A stretch of 64,000 bases of DNA from Viscum album. Taxonomy: Eukaryota; Streptophyta; Magnoliopsida; Santalales; Viscaceae. The stretch lies in assembly GCA_963277665.1 (NCBI GenBank), contig OY728166.1:549627219-549691218 (forward strand), given 5' to 3'. The notes beneath the pieces were generated by a model. It saw only the letters and a list, made by a program, of their open reading frames with translations. It did not search any database and was not told where the DNA came from. Made by a program: the position numbers and the translations under genes. Below, piece by piece: positions 11,151 to 22,409 of the stretch. The first letter of the stretch is position 1. Each line of letters opens with the position of its first letter.

Positions 11151-12569
11151 CATGATTGAGATAAAAATAAATTACAAATTATCAATTGAATTTGAAACAA
11201 TAGATAGTGGTGAAGGACGTTTATTCTCATTATATTGTTTTCCATTATTCGATCAATTACATTAGATAAGATATCAATTCAATTTTCCATATCCAATTAT
11301 TGAACTATTTTTTATTAATAATCTACCACGCTATCCTGAAAAAAAATACAACATGACTAAAGAGGCGTACATATGTCCAAAGGATCAATTTCTATCACTA
11401 TCGAGTAGCACGTGTTCCATGTGTGTCAGATCTAAACCCATGTGAACTAGTTTCTAATTATAAACAATATTGAAATAAAGTCACCAATATGAAAAAACTG
11501 AATTAGCAACATAAAATATTTTTTTAAATTTATTTAAATTAAAATACTTGAAAAATGCATTTTATTGAATACAAATCTAAAACATAATAAAATGAAACAC
11601 TTAACTATTTCCTTATAGAATATGGTTACCATCATTTCTAATCACCTCAATAATGTAATATTTGAGTCTAAGGTATAACTCTATGAGATGGAAAATCTAT
11701 CATAATTACAATACATATCGGCAGAAGAAAATGTTCATGCACACTGGAGAATGAATGTATAGGGAGTGAGCTAATATTCTAGTAGGATACCTCTAATATT
11801 CTATGTATTCCATTTCTATTGTAAAATAATAAATATAAGGTAAAAAAAATATTAGAAAATATTCATTTAATTTATAAAATAATTAAAAATGATATGTTAT
11901 GTCTTCATTTAATCTTGTATTTAAAAATATTATAATTTACATAGGGTTAAAAAAATATTGAATACATAAATAATGAAATTGCGAGTTTATAAAAACGTTC
12001 ATTATTTCGGAGTACAATATATTATAGGGGTTTTTTAAAAATTAAATTACATTTCTTGAAAGGAAAAATTTTATATTCCACCACATTCTATAGATTTAGT
12101 GATTATAAATATATAATTATTGATTCATATATGAAAAACAAGTACTAATAAAATAAATATAAATGATAATAATTTCAAAAGCTTCATGGGAGGAATAAAA
12201 ATTCACAAATAATGGATTCATAGATACATCAAAGTAAAAAATAATTTAAATTATTGATTATGTGACCTCAACTCATGTTATTCCAATGCTTTATCTTCCC
12301 TGTCAACCATGGGTAAAAACCCCCTTACACATAGAATAATCATTCAATTGGGGTGTACTAAATACTTTTTCATTTCAACTATTGGGATAGTAATCAGAAG
12401 AATTTTCCAACTATCCGCAAAAATCTTCCCATGATTATTTAAATGGAAGAGAGAAATTGGATCAACATATAACATGACTATAAACAAAAATTTAAAACAA
12501 AATCACCGTTGAACAACATTAAAGGGGATAACCCCTTTTCACATGGACATTAATCATTACTAATTCATC
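11151..12569. repeat. AT-rich 6.3-kb tandem unit, copy I (part)
   Basis: No gene is seen. A stretch at about 11,720-11,815 (ending TATGTATTCC) is alignable with 41,625-41,724 and 47,985-48,085. The part at 12,290-12,450 resembles 42,210-42,360 and 48,560-48,710. After the lengths of A and B are subtracted, the spacing to the next copy is about 6.24 kb. Element A interrupts this copy. Confidence 0.5.
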
Positions 12570-12574
12570 TTGAC
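12570..12574. repeat. Target site duplication of A, left copy (TTGAC)
   Basis: TTGAC directly precedes the LTR. The right flank is CTGAC at 22,405-22,409, so four of five bases match, consistent with an old insertion. Confidence 0.6.
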
Positions 12575-13351
12575 TGTAACGACCCAAATCAGGAGCCCTT
12601 CCACTGGTGCCCCATACCCAGTTTGCCACATGACCTCAAGCGCATTTCCCCAAACGCCCTAGGCTGCCGACTAGCAGCGAGGGCCTTGGTGAGTTGGTGG
12701 GGAAACTATGCCCTCATTCGGTAAGGTATACATCAGAAAAAAAAACAATAGTCAACATTTGAAGAAGTAACAATATGCATAACAGTAGAAACCAAAAAAC
12801 CGAAGCAATGAATATATATAGCAATGATGAAAAAAATATAGCAGGTACAAGTATCTCTGGAAAGCAGCAAACACAACAACGCGCTGGAATACAACTGAAA
12901 ACAAGTAAAAAAGAAAAAAACTCCTCAGCATCGCGAGCCCAGACTCGGTCCCATGCTCTCCAGCTCCAGTGCAATCAAGATCCTGAAGTAGAAGGGCACT
13001 TTCCCTTATCTATACCTGCAGTGCCATAGTCTTCTTGGGACCAAAAGGATGGCCCAAAAGGGTGTGAGATATAATCCCCATAGGCAATCACCCAATGATT
13101 TGATCCTAACAGTCCATGAATACAAGACAAGTTATAAAACAAGAAGCAGTAAACATGAAAGAACAAGCAGCTACAATCCATAGTTCTAACAAATAATGTA
13201 CACAAGTAAGCAGCCAACAAAAAGAAGAAAACAGGTAACCCTCTAGGTAGCTCTCACAGCCTAACCCCTATGGTTCAACCTATAAGTACAAACAACCCTC
13301 TATGAGGAACACACTGTCTCACCCCTCTAGTTCATCTCTGAAATTAATAGA

Positions 13352-13585
13352 CTCTCTGGGGAAGCACTCACCGTCAATTCCCCTTATAGTCTCGTATCGT
13401 GTTAAAGGCTCTCTAGGGAAGCACTCAACGTCTATTCCCCATGTGGCCCACGTCGAAGAACTAAAAACTCTCTGAGGAAGCATTCAACGTCAATTCCCCA
13501 TGTGGTATCATATCGTAATTAAAATACACTCTATAGAAGCCCTTCCATCAATTCTCCCTTTGGTCTAGTACTCTAGGTTCTCACA
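13352..13585. repeat. 58-bp tandem repeat in A 3' LTR
   Basis: Four imperfect copies start near 13,352, 13,409, 13,468 and 13,527, each with CTCTCTGGGGAAGCACTCA-like text followed by CGTCAATTCCCC-like text. The other LTR has the same four copies at about 21,300-21,520, so the array predates insertion of this element. Confidence 0.8.
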
Positions 13586-14195
13586 CTCCTGAGTGAAACT
13601 AAAGATGCTCAGCAGCAAAACAAGGTAGTAGTTCCACTATCATACAACTAAGCATGGCAATTGGAAAAATGACAAACATGGAGAAAAAACATTGCAGAAA
13701 TCCAAGGTATAGTAAAGCTACCATAATCACAGGTAAAACTTCTACTCTGGAAATCAAGCAAAGTAGTCAATACAACAAGGGAAAAATAGGAACCCACAAT
13801 ACCCCGTTCAAGGGTATTGGTGTAATTTGAACAAAATATTCATCAAATTTCTACAGAAAGGCACAAACCACCTACCTCGATCCTAGGAGATCGATATAAG
13901 TGAACCATGATGACAGATTCTCCTTTGAATGACGTAGATCTGAGAAAATGTACAAAATTCTCAGCCTGCGATAACATGGAAACCAGGAGGAATCAAGAAA
14001 CAAGACTCAAGTAGAAGGGAGATCTCACCGATGTGATTCCAACGCAATATACTACGCTCGAATCAGAGAAGAGGCGAAGAGGCGGGAGCTCATCGAAGGT
14101 CTGGCTTTACAGCTGCTCTCAAGGGGATGAAATCTGGAGAAGAAGATGAAAACGAGGGTTAGGCGTGACCCCGTTCCGTTTAGTGAAAAAAGAAA

Positions 14196-14371
14196 GTACA
14201 CGGTGTGTAATTTTAGAGTACACGGTGTTTACTGGGTCCTTTCCATACTCTTCCAAAATCTGCCTCCACGTCACCCCTACACACTGTGTGTGTGGCCCGG
14301 GCATGGCCAGCACACGGATTCGATATGGGGAAGAGTACACAGCGTCTACTTAGAAAGTACACGACGTTTAC
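14196..14371. repeat. Two palindrome pairs in A 3' LTR
   Basis: These are diverged copies of GTACACG-N-CGTGTAC. Centres lie at 14,203 and 14,225 (22 bp apart) and at 14,342 and 14,364 (22 bp apart). They correspond to pairs at 22,151/22,173 and 22,290/22,312 in the 5' LTR. They lie within the first 270 bp of the LTR read on the minus strand, probably U3. Confidence 0.75.
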
Positions 14372-14456
14372 TTTTAAAATTTTCCGGAGAATTCATTTTT
14401 CTTAAAAACTCCATAAAAAGGGAAAACATGCCTGATCGAAGATCTGGGTTCATACA

Positions 14457-14469
14457 AACTTCCCTCCTT
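14457..14469 (-). other. Polypurine tract of A
   Basis: Read on the minus strand, AAGGAGGGAAGTT directly precedes the 3' LTR start. Upstream of it (14,470-14,490) the text encodes a GDEFH-like end typical of gypsy polyproteins. Confidence 0.75.
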
Positions 14470-14534
14470 AATGAAATTCGTCCCCGAATTTCCCTAACGG
14501 GGCATAGAAGTGGAATCCCTGAACAGTTCCGGCC

Positions 14535-15921
14535 ACTACGATCGTACATCGGCCTCCCTCTCCCTGGTCTCGTCATGTACTCTCCTGTGATGCCATAGAA
14601 CTCATACTAGAGGAAAAGACCACCCATGGAGAACCTTCGTACTGCGATTGACAATCCGGATAGGATGCTCCTCGAACGACACATATACGTCAAGTTCAAC
14701 CTCCATAGGATGAAAGGAGTGAGATAGGTCTAAAAAGTAACATCATAGTTTAAAGATGTGGAAGACGTCATGCATGGCCCGATACCTCTAAGGTAGCTGA
14801 AACCTATAGGCAACTGGCCCCAATCTCTCCAAGACCACAAACGGCTCGACGTACCGCGATGAAATCTTACCCTGTATCCAAATCCTCTTGTTTCCGAACC
14901 TCGGTGCGACGCGCATGAAAACATGATCTTTGACTTCAAACTCTAGATATCATCTCCGCTGATCAGCATAAATCTTATGTTGAGACTATTCCGTAGTCAT
15001 CCGCTTCCGAATCAGCTCTATCTTCTCTGAAGTCTCCTGAATGAGAAGAGGTCGCAGCAGAGCTGTCTCTCCTACCTCCAGCCAGCATAAGGGAGATCGG
15101 AATGGCCTACCATACAAATCCTCGTATGGCTTCATCAGAATGGTCTCCAGGAAACTGTTATTGTAGGTGAACTCCACCAAAGGGATATGCTTCTCCCAAG
15201 AACCGCTAAAGTCATGGATGCATGCTCGGAGCATATCCTCAAGCACCTGGATCGTGCGCTCGGACTGGCCATCAGTCTGGGGTTGGTATGTTGCACTCAA
15301 AAGTACATGTGTACCCAAGGCCTTCTGAAGTCCCTGCCAGAGCCGAGAGTTAAAGCATGAATCCCTGTCTGAAACAATGGAGTGTGGAACTCCATGCAGA
15401 CGAACGATACCTCGGATGTAATGTCGTCCCAGATGATCAACACTGAAGGTCTCCTTAATTTACAAGAAGTGCACAACCTTCATATGCCTGTCAACGAAAA
15501 CCCAAACAACATCGTTACCTCGAGGCGACCTTGGAAACCAAGTCACAAAGTCCATCACGACATCATTCCACTTCTACTCTGGAATGGTTAACTGCTTTAA
15601 AAGGCTTGCTGGTCGTTGATGCTCTACCTTCACCTGCTAACAAGTATAACATATCATGATGAAACACGAAACATTCATCTTCATACCTGGACACCAGTAC
15701 TGGCGATGAAGATTCCAATACATCATGGTGACGCCAGGATGAACTGCCCAAACCGAGGAATGAAAATCCCACATCAGATCCTCGCGTATGTCTACTGGCA
15801 CCCATATGCGTCCCTGGAAACGAAAGATCTCATCCTCGCCCACTTCCCATCTGGGAAGAGGGTCCTCTCTTGAAACACTCTCCGGCAAGAGTAATCCTTC
15901 AGAGTCTAATAGCTGCCTCAT
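14535..15921 (-). pseudogene. Integrase and chromodomain of element A
   Basis: This would have inserted the element cDNA into the genome. At 15,637-15,921 the zinc-binding H-H-C-C region is visible (FHSSVWAVHPG, then CFIMICYTC). The catalytic core follows in pieces: first Asp in DFVTWFP at 15,550-15,552, second Asp in SIVSDRD at 15,367-15,369, and Glu in TDGQSERT at 15,259-15,261, giving the expected D-35-E spacing. The longest open piece is 14,986-15,318. Next comes the GPF-type module (FMRVAPRFG, then YVEPFVVLERLGPVAYR) at about 14,770-14,920. A chromodomain-like end at 14,535-14,700 has PIRIVNRS, VLWHH and TREREADVR, interrupted by a stop. In-frame stops and frame changes throughout make it non-functional. 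Confidence 0.9.
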
Positions 15922-16143
15922 CTATACCCGATCAAGAAGTGTAGAGGTATGAGATACAGAAGATAGGAAAGTCTATCCCTGTCTATCGTGCACCTCCAGA
16001 TGCATCTCAGAGAACATAGCCATCAGCTACCACTCACTATTGGCCTCCTGAACTACATGAATCTGAGTTATCTTTCTCAACACATCTGCCTCTGCATTAC
16101 CTTTCCCTGGCGTATAGGAAAGCTTGAAATCAAAAGGCTGATG

Positions 16144-17440
16144 TTACTCAACCCACCTGCGTTGTCTCAGGTTCAGATCCCGATGAGTGAAAATATACAT
16201 GAGACTCTTGTGGTTTGTGAAGACCACAATGTGATCCCCCAGCTGATAGTGTCTCCAACAACATAAGGCATGAACAATAGATTCCAAATCCTGATCGTGT
16301 GTCGGGTAGTTCCTCTCATGTGGGCTCAACTACCGACACCCGTACGCAACAACACCATCTCCTTGCATAATCACAGATCCTGGCCTGATACCTGAAGAAT
16401 CATATTAAATAGTGTAGCTCTTGCTTGGCTCTGGAAAGACCAGTATCGGCTTGTCAACAACCTCCTTTTCATCTCTTGAAAGGCTTTCTCGCAAGAATCT
16501 GACCATAAGAAATCCAACCCCTTCTTGGTCAGACCTGTCAAAGTTTCTTCTAGAAGAGAAATTTCCTGAGTGAAGCATCTGTAGAATCCAACCATCAATA
16601 GAAAACTCTGTACCTCAAAGACGTTCTTTGGCTGCACCCAAGAAACTACATCTCTCACTTTCTTTGGGTCCACTGATAATCCTTCCTGTTCGATGACATG
16701 ACCCAAGAAGTGAATCTGATCCTTCCAGACGTGGCACTTAGAGAGTTTAGCATAAATTACATGCCCTCTCAGTGTACTCAGAACGATATCAAGATTGTGA
16801 CATGGTCATGTTGAGTGTGAGAGTACACCAAGATATCATCCACGACGACCACAACAAAGGAGTCCAAGTAAGGATCGAACACTTCGATCCTCAGTGCCTT
16901 GAAAATTGTATGCGTGTTCGTGAGACCGAACGGCATAAAAATATACTCGTATAGACCATACCTGCTCCTGAAGGCTGTCATTGGTATATCAGATGGTCTA
17001 ACATGCAACTGATGGTAACCGGACCTCAAATCAATCTTTGAGAACACCCGATCTTCTTGAAGTTGATCAAAGAGGTCACAGATCCTCGACAAGGGATATC
17101 GGTTCTTAACTGTCAATTGGTTTAGCATCAGATAATCTACGCAAAGCCGAAGGGTACCGTCTGTTGTCTTCTCATACATGACAGGGGAACCCCAAGGAGA
17201 AGTACAGGGTCAGATGAAACCCTTAGCCTTTAGCTCCTCCAACTGCTTCTTGATCTCTTGAAACTCAGGTGTAGCTATCCTATAGGGAGGAATAGACACT
17301 GGTGCCGCTCCTGGAACGAGCTCAACAGAGAAGTCTACCTCACGCTCTGGTGGAAACATAAAAAGTCCTCTAGAAAGATGTCCTTGAAGCAATCCACCAC
17401 TGGAGGAAAGTCAAACTGTGGAGTCCCTTGATCATCCAGA
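16144..17440 (-). pseudogene. Reverse transcriptase and RNase H of element A
   Basis: This copied the element RNA into DNA. The N-terminal part at 17,210-17,392 reads [16 protein letters not shown]. It is followed by a TGA stop at 17,210-17,212, then TSPWGSPV and the long open piece 16,778-17,179. That piece carries [28 protein letters not shown] and the catalytic VVDDILVYS, where the usual first aromatic residue of the motif is valine. After a frameshift, 16,371-16,706 carries the connection region (GLSVDPKKV, then FLWSDSCEKAFQEMK). The RNase H end at 16,144-16,329 has YPTHDQDLESIVHAL and TNHKSL. A frameshift near 17,360 also separates the RT start from protease. Confidence 0.92.
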
Positions 17441-17466
17441 TAAAGACTAGAAATCTGGGTCATCAT

Positions 17467-17860
17467 CTATACTAGCCCAAGATGATTGATTCCTACCCCA
17501 CTCACTCGAATGTCCCACTCTCCCTTATGAAGAAAAGACTCACCCTCTGGTGAAACAAAACTCACTCTACGGCGATAGCAGTAGATGACTACTTGAAAAG
17601 GAATCCACCAATACATGCCAAGGATGACATCATAGTCTGTCATCTCTAGAACATAGAGATCCCATAAGAAGAGATACCATGAAACCTCGAGAGGGAACTC
17701 TCTACACTGGCGTACACTATATGTCCTCATCCCCAAAGGTGTGTCTAGTGTCAACGAGTCACAAGAAGAAAAGACGGAGAGTCCAAATCTCTCAACAATA
17801 TCAACATATATAATGTTATGTGTATCACCAGTATCGAAAAGGGCTAAATATAAAACTCAG
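17467..17860 (-). pseudogene. Aspartic protease of element A
   Basis: Retropepsin-type protease that would cut the polyprotein. The catalytic triplet DTG is at 17,827-17,835 in LFDTGDTHNI, and the distal conserved segment YDVILGMYWW lies in the open piece 17,467-17,754 with the expected spacing. A frame change separates this region from the gag tail. Confidence 0.85.
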
Positions 17861-18155
17861 GCTAAAAAACCGTACCTCTAATAATAGAAGGGTCGGGATC
17901 CTGCTCCTGATAATTCTACTCCACGACAAAAGTATGTCCCACACCACGGCCCTATGCCCATGGATTACCACTCTGGGCTGATCCTTCTTGATGGTGTTGG
18001 GGAACTCGAGGCTAACTGCCACGACCTCCTCCTCCACCTCTACCCGAATGGCCGGAAGAACTCTAGTTCCCTGACTGGTGAGAAACTGGCAGGGCTTCTC
18101 CTGAACGAGGAGTCATGGAAGAACCCCGGTCACTAGATGCTGGTGAGAAAATCTG

Positions 18156-19016
18156 ACAGAAACGATGAAGGTGACCCATCTTTCCGCATGATCGGCACTC
18201 CACGACGTCCCTCTGGTACTTCGGCCTCGTGTTCCCTGACCAGACGCACTGGTATCATATCACCTGGCTACCTGACAATGCATCTCGCTTTCTCATATCA
18301 CAGTGTGTAGTCTCTCTACGGCGCTTATTGCTGTCATTTGGTGAAAAAATAGCTCTGGAAGCAGAACCGCCCTGGCTCGCAGCTCCAGAGTCTCTCATAT
18401 TGTGCTCTGTAATCAGTGCCCGGTTGATGATGGAAGTAATAGAAGTTATCTAGAAGATGTTCAACTGTGAGCGGATCTCCCGCCTGAGACCATCCTCAAA
18501 CTTCCTTTATAAGAACACCCCACTCCCATAATAGAGGGGCGCGAAGCACTGCAGCTTGGTGAAATGAGTGGAATGCTCTATGACAGAAAGAGTACCCTGC
18601 TCTAAGATCATGAACTCTTGGGCTCGGTCGGCCCTCAGGGTCTCCGGGTAAAAGGAGTCATAGAACACGCACTGGAACTCCTCCCAAACCATAGCCTATT
18701 GCTAACCTACCTTTGAGATCACATCCCAACACCTCTTGGTGGAGTCTCGGAGCATGTAGGTGGTGAGGTCGACCCGCCTCTCTGTAGGCGTCTCTAGATG
18801 CTCGAAGATAGTTAGCATGGATTCCATCCATGACCCTACAGCCTGAGGTCCTCCTTCCCCAGAGAACATGGGAGGATGTTTCTGCTGAAAACCCCACGTC
18901 AAATATTCCATAGACATGGAAGGAGGTGGTGATTCCTGGAAGGTTTGCATCATCCTCAAGAATCCTTCCCTGAACTGCACATCAACACCTGCAACAGGTA
19001 TAACAGCCGGTGCCAA
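18156..19016 (-). pseudogene. gag of element A
   Basis: Structural capsid and nucleocapsid protein. The open piece 18,702-19,016 starts MAPAVIPVAG and includes PPMFSGEGG, a usual capsid landmark. It is followed in another frame by 18,507-18,692, with WEEFQCVFYDSFYP and a TLSVIEHSTHFTKL block. A nucleocapsid CCHC knuckle is intact at 18,156-18,197: CRSCGKMGHLHRFC, with the exact C-X2-C-X4-H-X4-C spacing. Stops and frameshifts join the pieces, so no protein can be made. The true start is uncertain and was chosen as the first Met of the open piece. Confidence 0.85.
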
Positions 19017-20501
19017 GGCTGGCCCGACTGGAGGATCGGTAGGAAGTCCTTGATCAGCCCTATCTGGTGTCTAATCACTTCCTGATGATAGACATACGAC
19101 CGAAGGACGTCGAAGACGCATAACTCTGAAAGATCAAAAACACACCTTAGATCAGGAAAACAAGGACAGAGAACACAAGAGTACAAAATGGAAACAAGGG
19201 AAGAAAAACTCCCAGGTTTACAGATCATGACTACACGGCATGTAATAAACTACACGGTGTGTCTTCTTAACCCACTGACATGGTCTTCTACTCCTTCCCT
19301 ACAAGTCATGTACACTTCAAACTATACGACGGGTTGCACCCACACACGCCGTGTACTTGAAAATTGTTCCCCTACCCGAGTCTACTTACACGGCTAACCC
19401 ACATGGTCCGACTTAACCCAAGACAAAACGATGAGTTCTTAACACACAAGGAATGAACTAGAAAATGCTTCAGTGGCCCATGTTTTTGAATCACAAAACC
19501 ATCTACATGGATGAACCTTACACGGCGTGCTCCGAACAAACACGGCGTGCATAGGCAAGGTGACCCGGACCTGTGTTGTTCGTGACACGGTCGGGTACAT
19601 GGACAAGAATACACAGCGTCTTCCGAAAAAACACAGTGTGTGGAAAAGGAGGTAATGATAGCCGCGTTGTTCGTGACACATCCGGGTACCTGGACAGGAC
19701 TACAAGGCATGTTCCCTAAGGACACAGCGTGTTCTACCTGAGCTTCCTCAGCCCGTGTTGTTAGTGACACAGCCGGGTACACGGATCCGAACTTACATGG
19801 CGTGTACCAATCGTACACGGTGTATTCCCTAAGTTACTCTCACAACACCGTGTTATGATCACACGGTCAGTGACACGGCCTGAAAACTACACGGCATGTA
19901 TCTAAAAAGTACACGCCATGTATTCAAGGTTTTTCTGGGCAGTAGCTCAGAAACTGCTCAGACTCCCAGAAACACTAAAACAAGGGAAATGGGTTGAAAA
20001 TTTCTATTTGTGAGGGCCCATAATCCCCTTTAATCAAATCTTAGCATCTCCTTTAGTCACATACAAGGGAAAACAACAGCTCGCTAACATAACAGCAGGG
20101 ATTGCATCATGCATCTATCACAACAGCATGCATAATCTACACAAAGCATATCAAAACAACATGTAATCGCTAATGCACCCTAGATGACATGGCAATAATG
20201 CATGGCATGTGATTTCTAGAAGTTAATATATGATTCATGCGATGGCATACCCTCATATCATCAGTTTGTGACAGAAATAGAACCGAAATATCAAAACAAT
20301 AACCGCAAAAGTCATGCCAATCACTCTAGGTGAAAACATATCAACCATAAATACTCAAAACCAGCAAACTGAAATTAATGTGGTAGTATGGCCTTTCCCT
20401 ATACATGGGTCAGCTAATCCTAAGCATAGCTTAATACTAAGTACCGAATCAGCGTTATCCCTAGCTAATGTCTCGAAACAGTAAAGCAAGAGAAAATTAC
20501 T
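19017..20501 (-). other. Untranslated leader of element A
   Basis: About 1.5 kb lies between the PBS and gag with no convincing coding frame. The half nearest gag (19,220-19,930) is filled with imperfect palindromes, described separately. The half nearest the PBS (19,930-20,500) is AT-richer and shows no structure I can identify. Frames of up to 148 residues here, such as 19,372-19,818, come from the repeats. Confidence 0.7.
19478..19930. repeat. Five-copy 92-bp leader array with palindrome pairs
   Basis: The copies are imperfect. Each contains a GTGTTGTTCGTGACACGG-like segment (clearest in copies 2-4) followed by two degenerate TACACG-N-CGTGTA palindromes. Palindrome centres lie at 19,525/19,545, 19,616/19,636, 19,707/19,727, 19,800/19,820 and 19,894/19,916. 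Pair-to-pair distances are 91, 91, 93 and 94 bp, and spacing within pairs is 20-22 bp. Further single or paired copies lie at 19,231-19,261 and 19,344-19,354. Confidence 0.8.
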
Positions 20502-20513
20502 CCTCTGATACCA
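20502..20513 (-). other. Primer binding site of element A
   Basis: Read on the minus strand, TGGTATCAGAGG begins 3 nt after the end of the 5' LTR. It matches the plant initiator-methionine tRNA 3' end except at its last base. This confirms the minus-strand orientation and that the right LTR is the 5' LTR. Confidence 0.9.
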
Positions 20514-20516
20514 CTT

Positions 20517-22404
20517 TGTAAAGGCCCGAATCCGGAGCCCCTCCACTGGTGCCCCGTAAGTGGTTCGTCACAGACCTCAAGCATGTTTCCCCAAATTCCA
20601 GAGGCTGCTGACTAGAAGAGAGGGCCTTGGTGAGTTGGTGGGGAAACTGTTCCCTCATTCGGTAAGGTATAAAGCGGAAAAAAACAACAGTCAACAGCGG
20701 AAGCAGTAACAACATGCATAACAGTAGAAACCAAATAGCGGAAGCAATGAATATATATAGCAATGATGAAAATGATGCAGAAGGTACAAGTATCTATGGA
20801 AAGTAGAAAACAAAACAATATGCTGGAATAAAACAGAAAACAAGTGCAAAAGAAAAAACAAAATTAACTCCTAAGCATCGTGAGCCCCGGCTCGGTCCCA
20901 TGATCTCCAGCTCCAGTGCAATCATGATCCTGATGTAGAAGGGTGCTTTCCCTTATCTATACCTACAGCAACATAGTATGCCTTGCCCCAAAATCATGGC
21001 CCAAACAGGGTGTGAGATACAATCCCAGTAGTAAATCACCCAAAGATTTGTTCATAACAGTCAATGAATACAAGGCAACTAATAAAACAAGAAGTAGTAA
21101 ACATGAAAGTACAAGCAGCTACAATCCATAGTTCTTACAGATATAGTACACATGTAAGCAGCCAACAACAAGAAGAAAACAGGTAACCCTCTAGGTAGTT
21201 ATCACAGCCCAACCTCTATGGTTAAACCTATAAGTACCAGCAACCATCTAGGAGGAACACGTTGTCTCACCCCTCTGGTTCAGCTATGAAATTAATCGAC
21301 TCTCTGGGGAAGCACTCACCGTCAATTCCCCCTATAGACATGTATCATGATAAAGGCTCTCTGGGGAAGCACTAAATGTCTATTCCCCCTATGGCATGCG
21401 TCGAGGAACTACAGACTCACTGAGGAAGCACTCAATGTCAATTACCCTTGTGGTCTCGTATCGTAATTAAAAGAAACTCTAGAGGATCCCTTTCGTCAAT
21501 TCTCCCTTTGGTCTACTACTCTAGGTTATCACTGTCCTGAGTGAAGCTAAATATGCTCAGCAGCAAAAAAGGTACCAGTTCCACTGTCCTATAACTAAGA
21601 ATGGCAATTGGAAAAACACCAAACAGGCAAAACAAGCATAGCAGACATACAAGGTAAAGTAAAGTTACCATAATCATATGAAAAACATCTACTCTAGCAT
21701 TCAAGAAAAGCATGAAATACAAAAAGGGAAAAACAGGAACACACAATACCATGTTCAAGGGTATTGGTGGAATTTGCACAAAATATTCATCATCTTTCTA
21801 CATAAAATCACAAACCACCTACCTAGATCCTAGGAGATCGATAAAAGTGAACCATGATGACAGATTTCCCTTGGAATGATGTAGATCTAAGAAAACGCAC
21901 AAAAAGCTCCACCTAACATAAATTGGAAACCAGGAAGAATCAAGAATCCATACTCAAGAAAAAGGGAGAGCTAACCGCTGCGATTCCAATGCAATCAACC
22001 GCGCTCATAGCAGAGAACGGACGAAGAGGCATGATCTCATCGAAGGTCCGGCCGTACGGTCGCTCTCGGGCGGACAAAATATGGAGAAGAAGATGAAAAC
22101 GGGGGTTAAGTGCGACCCCGGTCCATTTAGTGAAAAATAGAATGTACACGGCGTGTACTTTTAGAGTACATGACATGTACTGGGTCCTTTCCGTACTCCG
22201 CCAACATCGGCCTCCACATCACCCCTACGCATTGTGTGTGTGGCCCGGGCACAGCCAACACACATCTTCGAGCCAGAGAAGTGTGCACGGTGTGTACTTA
22301 GAAAGTACAAGACATGTAATTTGAAAATTTCCAGATAATTAATTTTTCCTAAATACTCCAGAAAAAAGGAAAAACATACCTGAAAGAAGATCCAGGTTCT
22401 TACA
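20517..22404 (-). repeat. A 5' LTR, 1,888 bp
   Basis: The plus-strand ends are TGTAAAGGCCC and CTTACA. It pairs with 12,575-14,456 along its whole length. It carries the same 58-bp four-copy repeat (about 21,300-21,520) and the same two palindrome pairs (22,144-22,319), here better preserved: GTACACGGCGTGTAC at 22,144-22,158 is perfect except for its centre base. Confidence 0.9.
22144..22319. repeat. Two palindrome pairs in A 5' LTR
   Basis: Palindrome centres are at 22,151 and 22,173, and at 22,290 and 22,312, both pairs exactly 22 bp apart. The first is GTACACGGCGTGTAC and the second is GTACATGACATGTAC. Confidence 0.8.
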
Positions 22405-22409
22405 CTGAC
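22405..22409. repeat. Target site duplication of A, right copy (CTGAC)
   Basis: Four of five bases match TTGAC at 12,570-12,574. Confidence 0.6.

Larger units (their letters stand above)
12575..14456 (-). repeat. A 3' LTR, 1,882 bp
   Basis: The plus-strand ends are TGTAACGACCC and ATACA; read on the minus strand it starts TGTATGAACCC. It is alignable end to end with 20,517-22,404. It contains a four-copy repeat of about 58 bp (13,352-13,585) and two pairs of 15-bp palindromes (14,196-14,371). Several short open frames here, including a 150-residue one at 14,146-14,598, overlap the LTR or its border and are not genes. Confidence 0.9.
12575..22404 (-). mobile_element. A: near-complete decayed Ty3/gypsy chromovirus
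   Basis: A 9.8-kb minus-strand element with the canonical order: 5' LTR (20,517-22,404), initiator-tRNA-Met type PBS, long leader, gag with CCHC knuckle, protease, reverse transcriptase, RNase H, integrase, chromodomain, polypurine tract and 3' LTR (12,575-14,456). The domain order and the chromodomain after integrase place it among plant chromoviruses; the sequence style around the GPF module and chromodomain resembles the Tekay/Del clade. Every gene has stops or frameshifts. The first 150 bases of the two LTRs differ at very roughly one base in seven by eye, so the insertion is old. Confidence 0.93.

Noticed and set aside
14146..14598. 150-residue open frame, the longest in the window
   Set aside because: It overlaps the end of the A 3' LTR and the adjacent polypurine tract on the strand opposite to the element. 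The composition reflects LTR repeats and there is no recognisable domain.
19372..19818. 148-residue minus-strand frame in the A leader
   Set aside because: Its reading comes from the 92-bp tandem array, whose unit length varies between 91 and 94 bp so the frame shifts relative to the unit. It has no domain and no similarity to gag.
19478..19930. CRISPR-like array of regular repeats and spacers
   Set aside because: The window is plant-like, the repeats are diverged, the spacers are also related to one another, and the array sits inside a retrotransposon leader.
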